A stretch of 64,000 nt of DNA from Leptolyngbya sp. O-77 (GTDB lineage Bacteria > Cyanobacteriota > Cyanobacteriia > Elainellales > Elainellaceae), in the NCBI RefSeq assembly GCF_001548395.1, contig NZ_AP017367.1, positions 4,377,001 to 4,441,000 on the forward strand, read 5' to 3'. The notes under the pieces were generated by a model. It was not told the DNA's origin and did not search any database. It saw only the letters and a list, made by a program, of their open reading frames with translations. Below, piece after piece: positions 36,058 through 45,344 of this stretch. The position numbers and the translations under genes are program-made. The number at the start of each line of letters is the position of its first letter. Within the stretch, counting starts at the first letter, position 1.

Positions 36058-36102
36058 GACGCATCAGGAAGATTTAGTTACGAATGTGGATTCAACCCGC
36101 CG

Positions 36103-36642
36103 CTATTCTTGCGCCCACTCGAAGGCTTCGCGCTTGGCGTAGATATTGCGGACATGCTTTTTCACGGTGTCTACGGTGATGTGCAGATTGGCGGCGATCG
36201 CCTTATAGGTCCAGTTGAGGTGGCGCAACAGCCACACCTCTGCCTCGCGTTCCGTCAGTCCGTAGCGTTCTCGTTCGGCGATCGCCCGTTTGCGGGCAGA
36301 CTGCATCCGGTCCTCGATCGTCACACGCAGGCACGGCTGCTCTACTGATTCCAGCGAGATCCACTCCACCCGAACTCGCAAAGGATTGTTGTTGCTGGTG
36401 AGGATTTCGTCTTCTAGAATCACGGTCGTATCCTGGTGTAGCGCTCGGTTATTCACCAGCATTTGGCAAATGCGCCAGATCTGGTTGGGCAAGCGCATAG
36501 TTTTCAACCCATCAGGCGATAACATTCGGCAAATTTCATGGGCTGAGCGATTGGCGTAGATGACCTCGCCGCGATCGCTCACAATCAGCACACCATCGAT
36601 AAAGCTCTCGAAAATCGCTTGCAGTAAAAAGTTGCTGTTCAT
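36103..36642 (-). CDS. PAS-LuxR transcriptional regulator, paralogue 1
   Basis: 179 residues. An N-terminal PAS-like sensor (FESFIDGVLIVSDRGEVIYANRSAHEICRML) is joined to a LuxR-type helix-turn-helix: LTEREAEVWLLRHLNWTYKAIAANLHITVDTVKKHVRNIYAK near residues 128-170. No phosphoacceptor domain is present, so it would sense a ligand or redox state through the PAS part. A second regulator of the same architecture lies at 37450-37998, and each has a similar long hairpin upstream. Targets are unknown. Confidence 0.85.
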   Translation of the reverse strand: MNSNFLLQAIFESFIDGVLIVSDRGEVIYANRSAHEICRMLSPDGLKTMRLPNQIWRICQMLVNNRALHQDTTVILEDEILTSNNNPLRVRVEWISLESVEQPCLRVTIEDRMQSARKRAIAERERYGLTEREAEVWLLRHLNWTYKAIAANLHITVDTVKKHVRNIYAKREAFEWAQE

Positions 36643-37449
36643 GGGGGCTTTCCAAAATACACTGCATTTGCCTCGGCGAATGAAAAAGTCAGTTTCCCTG
36701 ATTCAGAGGTTCCTGGCTGATTGCTCTGGCGGAGCTTTGGGGCAAAGCACAAACGTCAGAGTCATTCGTTGAGGTCGCAGCATTTTCTCGCTGGGTGAGG
36801 GATATCTAAATCGCCCTACGTTTGGGCTTCGGAGTGCGATTGAGGTATCTCACTGCTTCAAAAATGCTGTACCCCGATTGAAATCCACCAATCTTCTGTT
36901 CAGAAGTGGCACTGTGCCACTATGCAAACTGCTGTTCCGGATGGGGCGTGTAGACGATAGAAAATCATGGATTGAGCGTTTAACTGAGTTGCCACACCGG
37001 AGATTGGTTGCTGGAATGAACTGGAACTACTCAGCAGTGTGGGGCAAATCACTGCGGATTGTGCAGGTGCAAAAACGCCGCCGAAAACACCTCGCCTAGC
37101 GGTGCGCCATTGCGCCCCCTGGAAGAATCCTGAGGGCGATTGCAGCGGCATCCAGGCAGACGATGTGAACAGGACGCGATCCGGACGCGAAATCATTCCA
37201 AATGCCGAGTTGATTGGGTAGTGCTATTGCAGTTATCGGCTCTGTTTCCAGGTTTTACGCAGTGAATTTTGGGGTTAAGCTGGGGTTAGCTTCAGTGGGT
37301 GATTGGTCTGCAAAAGGGCGTAAAGCTCCAGATTTGCCAGAGGCTTTTTACTCTTTCCTATCAGTGTTTCTGAGGGCCTACGAAAGAAGTTGCCAGAAGC
37401 CTTGCAGATGCACGACTGGCAATCCAAAATCTAAAATCCAAAATCGAGA
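36643..37449. other. Intergenic region between the two PAS-LuxR genes
   Basis: No gene is supported. It holds the hairpin element at 36780-36867. Near 37423-37445 there is a short tandem stretch of the aaaatcYaaaatcc type, commonly seen between cyanobacterial genes. The remainder (about 36872-37420) shows nothing recognisable. Confidence 0.45.
36780..36867. repeat. Long imperfect hairpin element, copy 1
   Basis: The left arm runs 36780-36814 and the right arm 36836-36867, with a 21-base loop. Shared blocks are GCATTTT/AAAATGC, GTGAG/CTCAC and AATCGC/GCGATT. It lies 138 bp before the start of the leftward PAS-LuxR gene. Copy 2 is at 38285-38371. Confidence 0.75.
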
Positions 37450-37998
37450 TCAGCTTGCTGCTTCCCAAGGTTCGATTTTGGCGCGGACGCTTTTCAGGTG
37501 TTTTTTCACGGTTTCCAGCGTGATGTAGCAGAGGTCGGCAATTTCCTGGCGGCTGTGGCCAGCGCGGTGCAGTTCCCAAATTTCCGTTTCGCGTCGGGTG
37601 AGGCGAAAGCGACGGGCTTCGGCGCGGGCGGCTCGGCGGCGCAGGCTGTCCTGGTCTTCCAGAATCACCAGCAGATAAGGGCGATCGCCCTCAGCTAGGG
37701 TCATCCAGTGCGATCGCATCCGAATTTGCTGGCGCGGTTCTACGAAGGATTCGCCATCTTGAACCGTGAGGTTGGCGATGTGTCCAGTGGTAACCAACTG
37801 GCATACCTGCCAGAGATCCGTCGGCACCTGGAGGGGCGATCGCCGCTCAGCCTGAACCCGATGCCAAAGCACTTTACAAATCTGTCGAGCCGCATCGTTT
37901 GCAATAATTAACTCACTTTCCGTCGCGATGAGAATACCGTCTAACAAACTCTCGAACAGTGAAGTAGGGGGCATATTGGGGGTCATTTTAGGGGGCAT
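37450..37998 (-). CDS. PAS-LuxR transcriptional regulator, paralogue 2
   Basis: 182 residues, same layout as the gene at 36103-36642. PAS-like SLFESLLDGILIATESELIIANDAARQICKVL is followed by a LuxR HTH, LTRRETEIWELHRAGHSRQEIADLCYITLETVKKHLKSVRAK. The two proteins are clearly homologous but diverged, so the duplication is not recent. Several ATG codons lie at the start (37998, 37983, 37971); I kept the longest. A hairpin element like that of paralogue 1 lies 287 bp upstream. Confidence 0.85.
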   Translation of the reverse strand: MPPKMTPNMPPTSLFESLLDGILIATESELIIANDAARQICKVLWHRVQAERRSPLQVPTDLWQVCQLVTTGHIANLTVQDGESFVEPRQQIRMRSHWMTLAEGDRPYLLVILEDQDSLRRRAARAEARRFRLTRRETEIWELHRAGHSRQEIADLCYITLETVKKHLKSVRAKIEPWEAAS

Positions 37999-38536
37999 TA
38001 TGGATGACTATCCGCCGAAAATCTCTAAATCACGGCGCTAGAAATAGCACTAGACAGCACAAACTCTCGACTTCATAGATCGCTTTATAGATCAAAAGTC
38101 CTGTATTTCAAGCAATTTGGAAGAAACGATTGGCGCTGTAGCGTTTAACCAGTAGCGCTAAAGGGGCAGATCTCAACTGTTCAAAGGTGAGGACAGGAAT
38201 TGAAAGAAAATGACGAATTCAGGCGCTCGGAGCGATCGCATCACTGGCCGTCAAATTGCTCTACAGGTTTTACAATCTGCCATAGCATTTTCTTGCGGGG
38301 TGAGGCACGCACAGTCCTGACGAGGCAAACGCTTCTTGACTATCCGTGTACCTCACTAGCTTCAAAAACGCTATAGCTAGATTCGTGCAAAGTCATGGGG
38401 GCGATCGTTTAAGTGAAATCAAGTCGTGTTGTACTACAAGGTATTACATTTTCACGATAGGCTATTCCGGAGAGTTTAGTCAATATCAATTCTTGGTATC
38501 ACTTCTGTACTACATAGCCGTGCTGTGCGCCCCTGT
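37999..38536. other. Intergenic region upstream of PAS-LuxR paralogue 2
   Basis: It contains the hairpin element at 38285-38371. No gene or other recognised feature is seen. Confidence 0.45.
38285..38371. repeat. Long imperfect hairpin element, copy 2
   Basis: The left arm runs 38285-38316 and the right arm 38338-38371, with a 21-base loop. The outer blocks (GCATTTT, GTGAGG and their partners, TTTTTGAAGC on the right) match copy 1. The inner stem differs in sequence but still pairs (CACGCACAGTC with GACTATCCGTG). Confidence 0.75.
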
Positions 38537-39370
38537 CTATTCCTCTTCCAGCAAGAGTCTTACCCAGCGTGGCGGTTCAGGAATGGCGTTGCCTAGTCGC
38601 CCCAGCAAGAGCCATCCCGCCAGGTGAATCGTAAACACATACACCAAATCGCTCAGCAAAAAGGCTCCTACCGTCAGCGCCTGCACAGCGGGCAGATTGA
38701 TCTGTCCTAGTGCGCCTACACCCAGCAGCCCCCAATCCACGAGCCGCGTCACCAGCCACTCCAGCAAATCGGCGATGCGCCGCGTTAGATAAACCCACAG
38801 GTCTTCGCCTACAAAGGCCGACGTTAGCGCGACTCGCGCAAACAAACCCAGCGTCGCCAGCACTGCACCCATGCTAATTGAGATCGGCCAGCCCGCGCCC
38901 CGCCGCCACAAAAAGCCAAGCTGCACGCCTAGCAGGCCGTAGGGAATGATGAACAAAATGCTGAGAAATGGGCCCATCAGCACCGACAGCAGCAGCCCCG
39001 TCACCAGCAGCGACATCCAGGCAGCCCGCGCTCCCCAGCGCAAATACACCAGGGCGATTGGCAGCGGAAACACAATCCGCATCCAGGGCACCAGGCTAAG
39101 ATAGTAGCTCACCAGCCACAGCAACCCCGCCGTGCTAGACAAAAACGCCGTTTCCACGAGCTTGAGCGGAGCCGGAGCCACATTGACCTGCACAGGCAGA
39201 GGCTCGGGAGAATCGGCGATCGCTAGTTCGGGTTCCTCGCCCATTGCCCGCAGTGCTGCGTCCCATTCGGTATCGCTAGACGAAGAGGGGCAATCGGAGG
39301 GCGATCGCCCTTTGCCTTGCCACCCTTGGGCATCATCTTCTGCTGGCACATCATCTCGCAAGTGGCTCAT
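38537..39370 (-). CDS. DUF2232-like polytopic membrane protein
   Basis: 277 residues. A polar, acidic 65-residue N-terminus precedes about six to seven transmembrane helices: LVETAFLSSTAGLLWLVSYYL, MRIVFPLPIALVYLRWGARAAWMSLLVTGLLLSVLMGPFLSILFIIPYGLLGVQLGFLW and others. The pattern VFPLPIALVYLRWGxRAAW matches the DUF2232 family of cyanobacteria and plastids; some relatives resemble substrate-binding subunits of ECF-type transporters. The function is unknown. It stands alone, leftward. Confidence 0.75.
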   Translation of the reverse strand: MSHLRDDVPAEDDAQGWQGKGRSPSDCPSSSSDTEWDAALRAMGEEPELAIADSPEPLPVQVNVAPAPLKLVETAFLSSTAGLLWLVSYYLSLVPWMRIVFPLPIALVYLRWGARAAWMSLLVTGLLLSVLMGPFLSILFIIPYGLLGVQLGFLWRRGAGWPISISMGAVLATLGLFARVALTSAFVGEDLWVYLTRRIADLLEWLVTRLVDWGLLGVGALGQINLPAVQALTVGAFLLSDLVYVFTIHLAGWLLLGRLGNAIPEPPRWVRLLLEEE

Positions 39371-39848
39371 TCAAGTTTCAAACCGCAGCTTTTCTAATAT
39401 ACTTGTGGAGCTGCTCTAATACACTTGTAGAGCTGCCTGCTGCGCTTGTAGTCTGCCTGGGTAGCCCAAAAGGCATCAGGATGGATGGCTTACCTCTGCC
39501 ATCCACCCTGACCATCGAAGCTGTCGAAACCAATTACAAGCTCAGAACTTAACAAGACTTATCTAACTAGCCACTGTCGCCCGTGTTCCCTACTGGGCAC
39601 GCTTGATTGATTTCCAGCCTAAGCAGAACGACTCAAGCTAGCTCAACCATAGCAAACCTGGCTTAGGCACATTTGACTCAAGTTAGACCGTGCCGCTCGC
39701 CGAGCTTGTAGCGCCTCAGCCCTAATTGCTATCTAGCTGCTGCAATTGCAGTGTCACGGTTGAGTTTTAGGGCGATGCCTTGTCCCATAGTTAGCGCCTC
39801 AGCGCTGAAGCGCTGACTACTAGCCTAAGCTCTAGCGGTAACGTAGTA
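39371..39848. other. Intergenic region with 22-bp repeat and hairpin
   Basis: Two tandem 22-bp copies of tctaataYacttgtRgagctgc lie at 39393-39436. A perfect 7-bp hairpin TCAGCGC/GCGCTGA sits at 39799-39816, 33 bp after the stop of the export gene; it may be part of its terminator although no T-run follows. Nothing else is recognisable. Confidence 0.5.
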
Positions 39849-40913
39849 CTAGTTATTATTATCGTCTTGCAGCAGTCCATCCAGCCCTTCTATGATGCCA
39901 ATAATAGAACCGAGGGGATTTAGCACTCGCCCCACCATTTGTAGGAAACTGGTGTCTCGCCGTCTGGGTACAATAACCACATCGCCATCCTGAATCTCGT
40001 TGGCATCGCTGAGGTTCCGCAGGTCAAGCATGCGTCGCTCGACAATCCCCTGCTCGTTCATGCGGATAAAGGCGACGCGACTGAGGCGGGCATCTTCGGT
40101 CGGGCCCCCAGCGATCGCCACTGCACTAGACACCGAGCTACCGGGCGGCACCTGCACTTCACCGGGCTTGGTCACTTCGCCCACCACGCGCACGCGCACT
40201 GTTGCAGGCGAGAAACTAGAGCGGGCCAGCAGTTGGCGATCCAAAACTTCGCCCTGGCCGAGTGGAGGGATGTAAATGCTATCGCCATCTTGAATCAACG
40301 GGTCAGCCCCAGCACTATCACTGCTGATGGCTTCCCACAGATTGATTGTGTAAGACTGGTTGCCGCCATTGGGGCCAACGCGACGCAGATAGACTTGGCG
40401 GATATCCGCATTTCGCGTAACGCCACCCGCCGAGATCAGCGCGGCGCTGAGCGTGGGCGTGCCTTGCAGGTCTGTTCCTCGCACAGGGCCAGGGCGCATC
40501 ACTTCGCCAGCGACGTTGACCACGATTGGGCGGGGAGTTAGCACGGTCACTGTGGCTGCTGGATTAACCAGAATCGCTCGCAGCCGCTCGGTCAGGTCTT
40601 GCTTAAATTGCTCTGTGGTCTTCCCCGCTGCCTGAATTGGCCCAATCAGCGGCAGGGTGATGGTGCCGTCTGGCAGGATCGAAGTAGTCAGGGTGTATTC
40701 GTCATACCCATAGACGGCAATGCTCAGTTCGTCGCCCGTGCCGAGAATGTAGGCAGGTTGCAGGAGTGGAGAGGCAGCGCTGACGGCGGTTACATTCGAC
40801 ACATTCTGCCCGGTCACCGTTTGGGCGGGCGTAAGGCTGGGCGAGGCGATCAGGATCGCTGCCGAGGTGACAGCCGAGTAGCCAATGCGCTTGACAATTT
40901 TCCAGGTCAGCAT
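39849..40913 (-). CDS. Polysaccharide export outer membrane protein (Wza-like)
   Basis: 354 residues. A signal peptide (SAVTSAAILIASPSLTPAQT, cleavage near residue 31) is followed by a Poly_export domain: YILGTGDELSIAVYGYDEYTLTTSILPDGTITLPLIGPI near residues 55-95. Two SLBB ligand-binding repeats follow (VVNVAGEVMRPGPVRG... and VRVVGEVTKPGEVQVPPGSS...). It would form the outer-membrane channel for capsule or extracellular polysaccharide. The C-terminus ends in an amphipathic stretch and DDNNN. It is not next to other polysaccharide genes here. Confidence 0.92.
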   Translation of the reverse strand: MLTWKIVKRIGYSAVTSAAILIASPSLTPAQTVTGQNVSNVTAVSAASPLLQPAYILGTGDELSIAVYGYDEYTLTTSILPDGTITLPLIGPIQAAGKTTEQFKQDLTERLRAILVNPAATVTVLTPRPIVVNVAGEVMRPGPVRGTDLQGTPTLSAALISAGGVTRNADIRQVYLRRVGPNGGNQSYTINLWEAISSDSAGADPLIQDGDSIYIPPLGQGEVLDRQLLARSSFSPATVRVRVVGEVTKPGEVQVPPGSSVSSAVAIAGGPTEDARLSRVAFIRMNEQGIVERRMLDLRNLSDANEIQDGDVVIVPRRRDTSFLQMVGRVLNPLGSIIGIIEGLDGLLQDDNNN

Positions 40914-41110
40914 GGGTTGATAGAGAGTAAGAAGGACGGAAAAGCTGGCGATCGCCCCCAGCCCGCCAGGGTGCAGGAGATCCCATTCGGCAATCCAGTA
41001 AGGCTTTCAGCGGTATCTCTAGTATTGCGATCGCGCCCTTATGCTGGCTAGACCATTCAGTAAAGTTTCGGTGAGGGTTGACCGGAATTTTACGGGTTTC
41101 CAGGTCAAGA

Positions 41111-43969
41111 TTACGTAAAGTCCTGAATTAGCTCCGTCTGGCTGAGCAGGGCCTCTGCCGCTTCCGCATCGATCGCCTTGCTAAACAAAAATCCTTGACC
41201 GCATTCGCAGTTCATCTCTTTCAGGCGGGTCACCTGTTCGGGATCTTCCACCCCCTCAGCGGTGACATCCAGCCCCAGGCTATGGGCCAGGTTGATAATC
41301 GTGCGGACGATAGCGGCGCTGTCCTTATCGGTATGCATCTTGGTGATAAAGGAGCGATCGATTTTCAGCGTGTTGATGGGAAAACGATAGAGGTAGCTGA
41401 GGGAGGAATAGCCCGTGCCAAAGTCGTCGATAGCAAGCTGGATGCCGAGCGATCGCAGTTGATAGAGCATGTCGATGACGGCTCGACCGTTTTCCATAAT
41501 CGTGCCTTCCGTAATTTCCAGCTTCAGGCTGGAGGCATCCAGCCCCGTTTCGTAGAGGATGCCCTGGATTTGCTGGGTCAGGTCGGGCAGGGAAAACTGG
41601 CGGCTGGAAAGGTTGACGTTGATCGTCAGCGGCGGCAAGTCGGGAAACTGCATCTGCCAGCGGTTCATCTGGCGGCAGGCCTGGCGCAAAATCCACCAGC
41701 CGAGGGGAATGATTTGCCCGGTTTCCTCTGCCATCGGGATAAACTTTCCGGGTGGTAAAAATCCTGTGCTGGGATGATACCAGCGGATCAGCGCCTCAAA
41801 GCCCACAATGCGGCGGGTGTCGAGTTGCACCAGCGGCTGATAGTGCAAAAATAGCTCTGGTTCTGGATTATCTGCGCCGATCATGGCGTAGCGCTCTTCC
41901 TGAGCGATCGCCCGCCGCAGGTCATTTTCTAGCTTGAGCCAGGCCAACATGCGGTTGTGCATGGCCGGGTCAAACACCTGGTGGCGAGCCTTGCCGCTGG
42001 CCTTGGCGCGGTGCAACGCCGTGTCAGCATCTTGCAGCATGTGTTCTGCCTGGGTATAGCGGGCAGAGCTAATGGCAATTCCAATACTGATGGTGATATA
42101 AACCTCTTGATCGCCAACGTTGAATGGCCGAGCCAGGATTTGCTGAAGCTGTTCGGCTGTGCGCGTAGCTTCGCGCTCGTCTTCAATGTTGGGCAGCAGG
42201 ATAGCAAACTCATCCCCCGGCAGCCGAGACACCACGGCTTCGCTGGGCAAAAACCCCTTCAGGCGATGCGCCGTGGCAATCAAAAGCTGGTCGCCAACGC
42301 TGTTCCCCAGGCTGTTGTTGACGACCTGAAACCGATCCAGGTCAATCAGCAGGACAGCATGAAAGCAGAGCGGATATTCCTGGGAAAAGGCGATCGCCTG
42401 CCGCAGCCGATCCAGGAAAAAGGCGCGATTGGGCAGCCCAGTCAAATCGTCGTAGTAGGCGTTGTGCCAAAGCTGGTCTTCGGCCTCTTTACGCTGGGTA
42501 ATGTCGCTTTGGGAACCCGCCATGCGGTAAGCCGTGCCGTCGCGATGCTTGATAGCCACGCCCCGTGTCAGCATCCAGCGATAGCTGCCCTCGCGATGAA
42601 TCATGCGATGCTCATGCTCGAAATGGGCCGTGTGCCCGTCGAGATGCTCTTGGAGGGCGGCCTTAAGCGAATCTAGGTCATCGGGATGCACCCGCTCGTA
42701 CCATTCCTCAAGGCGATCGCCCACCTCCGACTCCTCCCAGCCCAGCATCTCCTTCCACCGAGGAGAATAGTAGACCTGATTCGTCATCAGGTTCCAGTCC
42801 CACAGACCCTCGTTCGACCCCTGCACTGCCAGGGCATAGCGCTCCTCGCTCTGACGCAGCAGCAGATTCGTTCGCGACTGTTCCCGCAGCGCCACTGCCG
42901 CACCCGTCAGCGTCACCAGCAGCACGGGCATTGCCACCGGAATCCAATACTGGTAATGAAACAACAGCACCGACAGCCCCAGCCAGCCCAAACACAGCCC
43001 CAGCCACGCCATCAGCCGCCGCTCAAACGACCACCCCATCAGCCCAAAGCTCAGCACCGGCCCGCCCAAAAGCAGCAGCAATCCCTGCCAACCGCTGCCC
43101 AACCGCCGCAGATCATTCTGCTGAAGCAGGTTGCTAATCGCAGCCGCTTGCAGATACATATCGCTCACCGGAACAGCCCGGTCAAACGGCGTTTGCAGCG
43201 AGTTCATCGGAGAGGTGGTAATGCCCACCAGCACGATCTTGTCTCGGAAAAACTGGAGCGGCACCTGCCCCCGCACTACATCTGCGTAGGAGTAGTGAGT
43301 CAATTCGCGGGCGGCAGCGGGCCAGTTGATCCAGAGTTCCTGGTTAGGATTTTCAACCACAATTCGCTCGCCCAGCGGACGCAGGTGGAGATTGGCCGCC
43401 ACCAGCGACAGCGCTGGCACTCCATAGCGTCGCAGGCGAATCTGGCGCACCAATCCATCCAGATCTTCACGCGAAAAGACGTGTCCGATATCAACTGCAA
43501 CGGCTCGTAGGGGCAAAGCAGGCACGATCGCCGAGTCCGCATCAGTCCAGGACTGACCCAACACAACTTTGCCAGACTCTCTCATTGCTGCTACCAGGGC
43601 CATGTCCTGGGGATCATTTTCCGACAAGAGCGGGTTGAGGACGATGACGCTGGGCTGGGCGGGGCTGAGCTGGTTGATTAGGTCTGCGTAGCGATCGCGC
43701 GTCCACACAGTTTGCCCAGCACTCCGCTGACTCTCTTCGTCAATTTCGACCACGACGATATCTTTGCTCCAGGCAATCGGCCCGCGCAGTGAGAACAGGG
43801 CGTTATATCCCAGGTGTTCCAAAGACTGCACCAGACCCAGATGAATCAGTCCCAGCACCAGCAACCCCGCCAACACCCCCGGCAAAATCCGATCCCAAAC
43901 CGTCTTCACCAGCGGCAAGCGCTGAATCGCAAACGGCAGCTTAGCGGGCGGTTTTAACCAATGGAGCAT
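41111..43969 (-). CDS. CHASE2-PAS-GGDEF-EAL membrane signalling protein
   Basis: About 952 residues from ATG 43969 (MLHWLKPPAK); the open frame to 44116 adds 49 unlikely residues. The order is a TM helix, an extracytoplasmic CHASE2 sensor (GPIAWSKDIVVVEIDEESQR...), three TM helices near residues 310-390, a PAS domain (ERYALAVQGSNEGLWDWN), GGDEF and EAL. The GGDEF active site reads RLPGDEF, so the first Gly is lost and cyclase activity may be impaired. The EAL side looks intact: FEALIRW, NVNLSSRQF, DDFGTGYSSLSYL, KIDRSFI. It probably degrades cyclic di-GMP in response to an external signal. Confidence 0.92.
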   Translation of the reverse strand: MLHWLKPPAKLPFAIQRLPLVKTVWDRILPGVLAGLLVLGLIHLGLVQSLEHLGYNALFSLRGPIAWSKDIVVVEIDEESQRSAGQTVWTRDRYADLINQLSPAQPSVIVLNPLLSENDPQDMALVAAMRESGKVVLGQSWTDADSAIVPALPLRAVAVDIGHVFSREDLDGLVRQIRLRRYGVPALSLVAANLHLRPLGERIVVENPNQELWINWPAAARELTHYSYADVVRGQVPLQFFRDKIVLVGITTSPMNSLQTPFDRAVPVSDMYLQAAAISNLLQQNDLRRLGSGWQGLLLLLGGPVLSFGLMGWSFERRLMAWLGLCLGWLGLSVLLFHYQYWIPVAMPVLLVTLTGAAVALREQSRTNLLLRQSEERYALAVQGSNEGLWDWNLMTNQVYYSPRWKEMLGWEESEVGDRLEEWYERVHPDDLDSLKAALQEHLDGHTAHFEHEHRMIHREGSYRWMLTRGVAIKHRDGTAYRMAGSQSDITQRKEAEDQLWHNAYYDDLTGLPNRAFFLDRLRQAIAFSQEYPLCFHAVLLIDLDRFQVVNNSLGNSVGDQLLIATAHRLKGFLPSEAVVSRLPGDEFAILLPNIEDEREATRTAEQLQQILARPFNVGDQEVYITISIGIAISSARYTQAEHMLQDADTALHRAKASGKARHQVFDPAMHNRMLAWLKLENDLRRAIAQEERYAMIGADNPEPELFLHYQPLVQLDTRRIVGFEALIRWYHPSTGFLPPGKFIPMAEETGQIIPLGWWILRQACRQMNRWQMQFPDLPPLTINVNLSSRQFSLPDLTQQIQGILYETGLDASSLKLEITEGTIMENGRAVIDMLYQLRSLGIQLAIDDFGTGYSSLSYLYRFPINTLKIDRSFITKMHTDKDSAAIVRTIINLAHSLGLDVTAEGVEDPEQVTRLKEMNCECGQGFLFSKAIDAEAAEALLSQTELIQDFT

Positions 43970-45344
43970 GATAGGGGCGTGTATCCAGCGACTATAGGCA
44001 TTCTTGGAAGTTTCGTGGCAGCATTTTGAGGCGGTCGTTCTGGCGGCTTTTGGAGGTTGTTTCAGGCAGCTTTTCCTTTCGTGAACGTTTGAGTTCCGAG
44101 TTCGGGACGTTGCCAAGAGAATGTTACGCCAACTTTAACGCTTTACCGCCCGACGGCTGAGGCGAGTTGCCCTGGCGCAAACTGCCTCGCCCCTGGAGAG
44201 TCGTTCGCCTGGGCCGAGCGTGTTCCAGCACGACTCGAAAGGGGTAGGCTGCTGACATTGTGAAACGGGTGAAACGGCGCAGTGCATTGCGCTGGGTGGC
44301 ACCTGTCTAGCACTGAATTGGGCAAAATAGCCAGTTGAGTCAGCAGGATTGTAGGGAAAGAAAAGTGGTTGGAATGGGTGATGCAGGTAGACGGCAGAGC
44401 TATCTGGCGAAATGTCCTCATGGGGCGGCAGGGTGGGGCGCTGCAAAGACCTTGAGGCATCGTTTCCTTGAGACATTGTTTCACAAACCGAACCCAGCTT
44501 TAGTGCTCCGGCAGATCGTGCTGGACTGAAGATGTCGTCAGAATTACAGGGCAATCCCCGTGATAACCATAGCATCAACCGCAAAAGGGGGAATGACATC
44601 TCTGGCAGTGACACTTTGGGCGATCGCCCTTCGCTGCACCCTTCGCCGCACTCTTCCCAGGCTCCAATCACCCGCTGGTTTTAGACTTGTTCCTAAGATG
44701 GTCAGAACTTGCCTATCCAGTTGTTTTAACGCTAGACACGCGCCAGCAACCCCTGTGCCTTTACCTAAGTGGGTCATCATACTGCATGGTCGGGGCAATG
44801 TCTTGGAGGCTTTCACCCTGTCTTTGCCCTCCTGATGCAAGCTGGCAGAGTTCTGAAGCCTGCACACGACACGGTATCTTGTTGGGAATGGCAGAATTGG
44901 GAAATAGATTGAGTGGAACGCTTGAGCAGGCAAATTGAGCAGGACTATAAATTGAGCAATTAAGCTGAACAATTTAAGCTAGGACAACGTTTACAAGGGT
45001 GTTCAGAGAGTGCTCTAGAGGCGATCGCGCTGGTGGCAGCGGCCGCCCCAGAGCAGCAAACCCTAAGGGAGCAATGTTGGATGGTTGTGCGTCTGGTTGG
45101 TCGTCTGGATCTTTGGGCAAGCCACTCCCCCCGACAAGGCGGCAGCAGTGCCTCGAACAACGCTTATCCTGCGGTAGTGACCCCTGTTTCCTGAACCGCT
45201 TAGAAAGCTCATCCGGAGCCGGCTGAAGTTAGGCAAATCCACAATTTCCTTAAGATATTCCCCAAGATACCGGAACTGTTCGATGAAATAGTCGATACAA
45301 TTGTTTCCCATCCTAGACCCACCCTAAGTTCCCAGACAAAACCC
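43970..45344. other. 1.4-kb region without a supported gene
   Basis: Open frames on both strands are short and have no domain, motif or clear ribosome site. No inverted or tandem repeat of note was found. It separates the divergent signalling protein and DExH helicase genes and may hold their promoters, an unrecognised small RNA or a degraded gene. Confidence 0.4.

Noticed and set aside
44135..44671. 178-codon leftward frame in the large gap
   Set aside because: Low-complexity composition rich in P, S and R, and no ribosome site or domain; probably chance.
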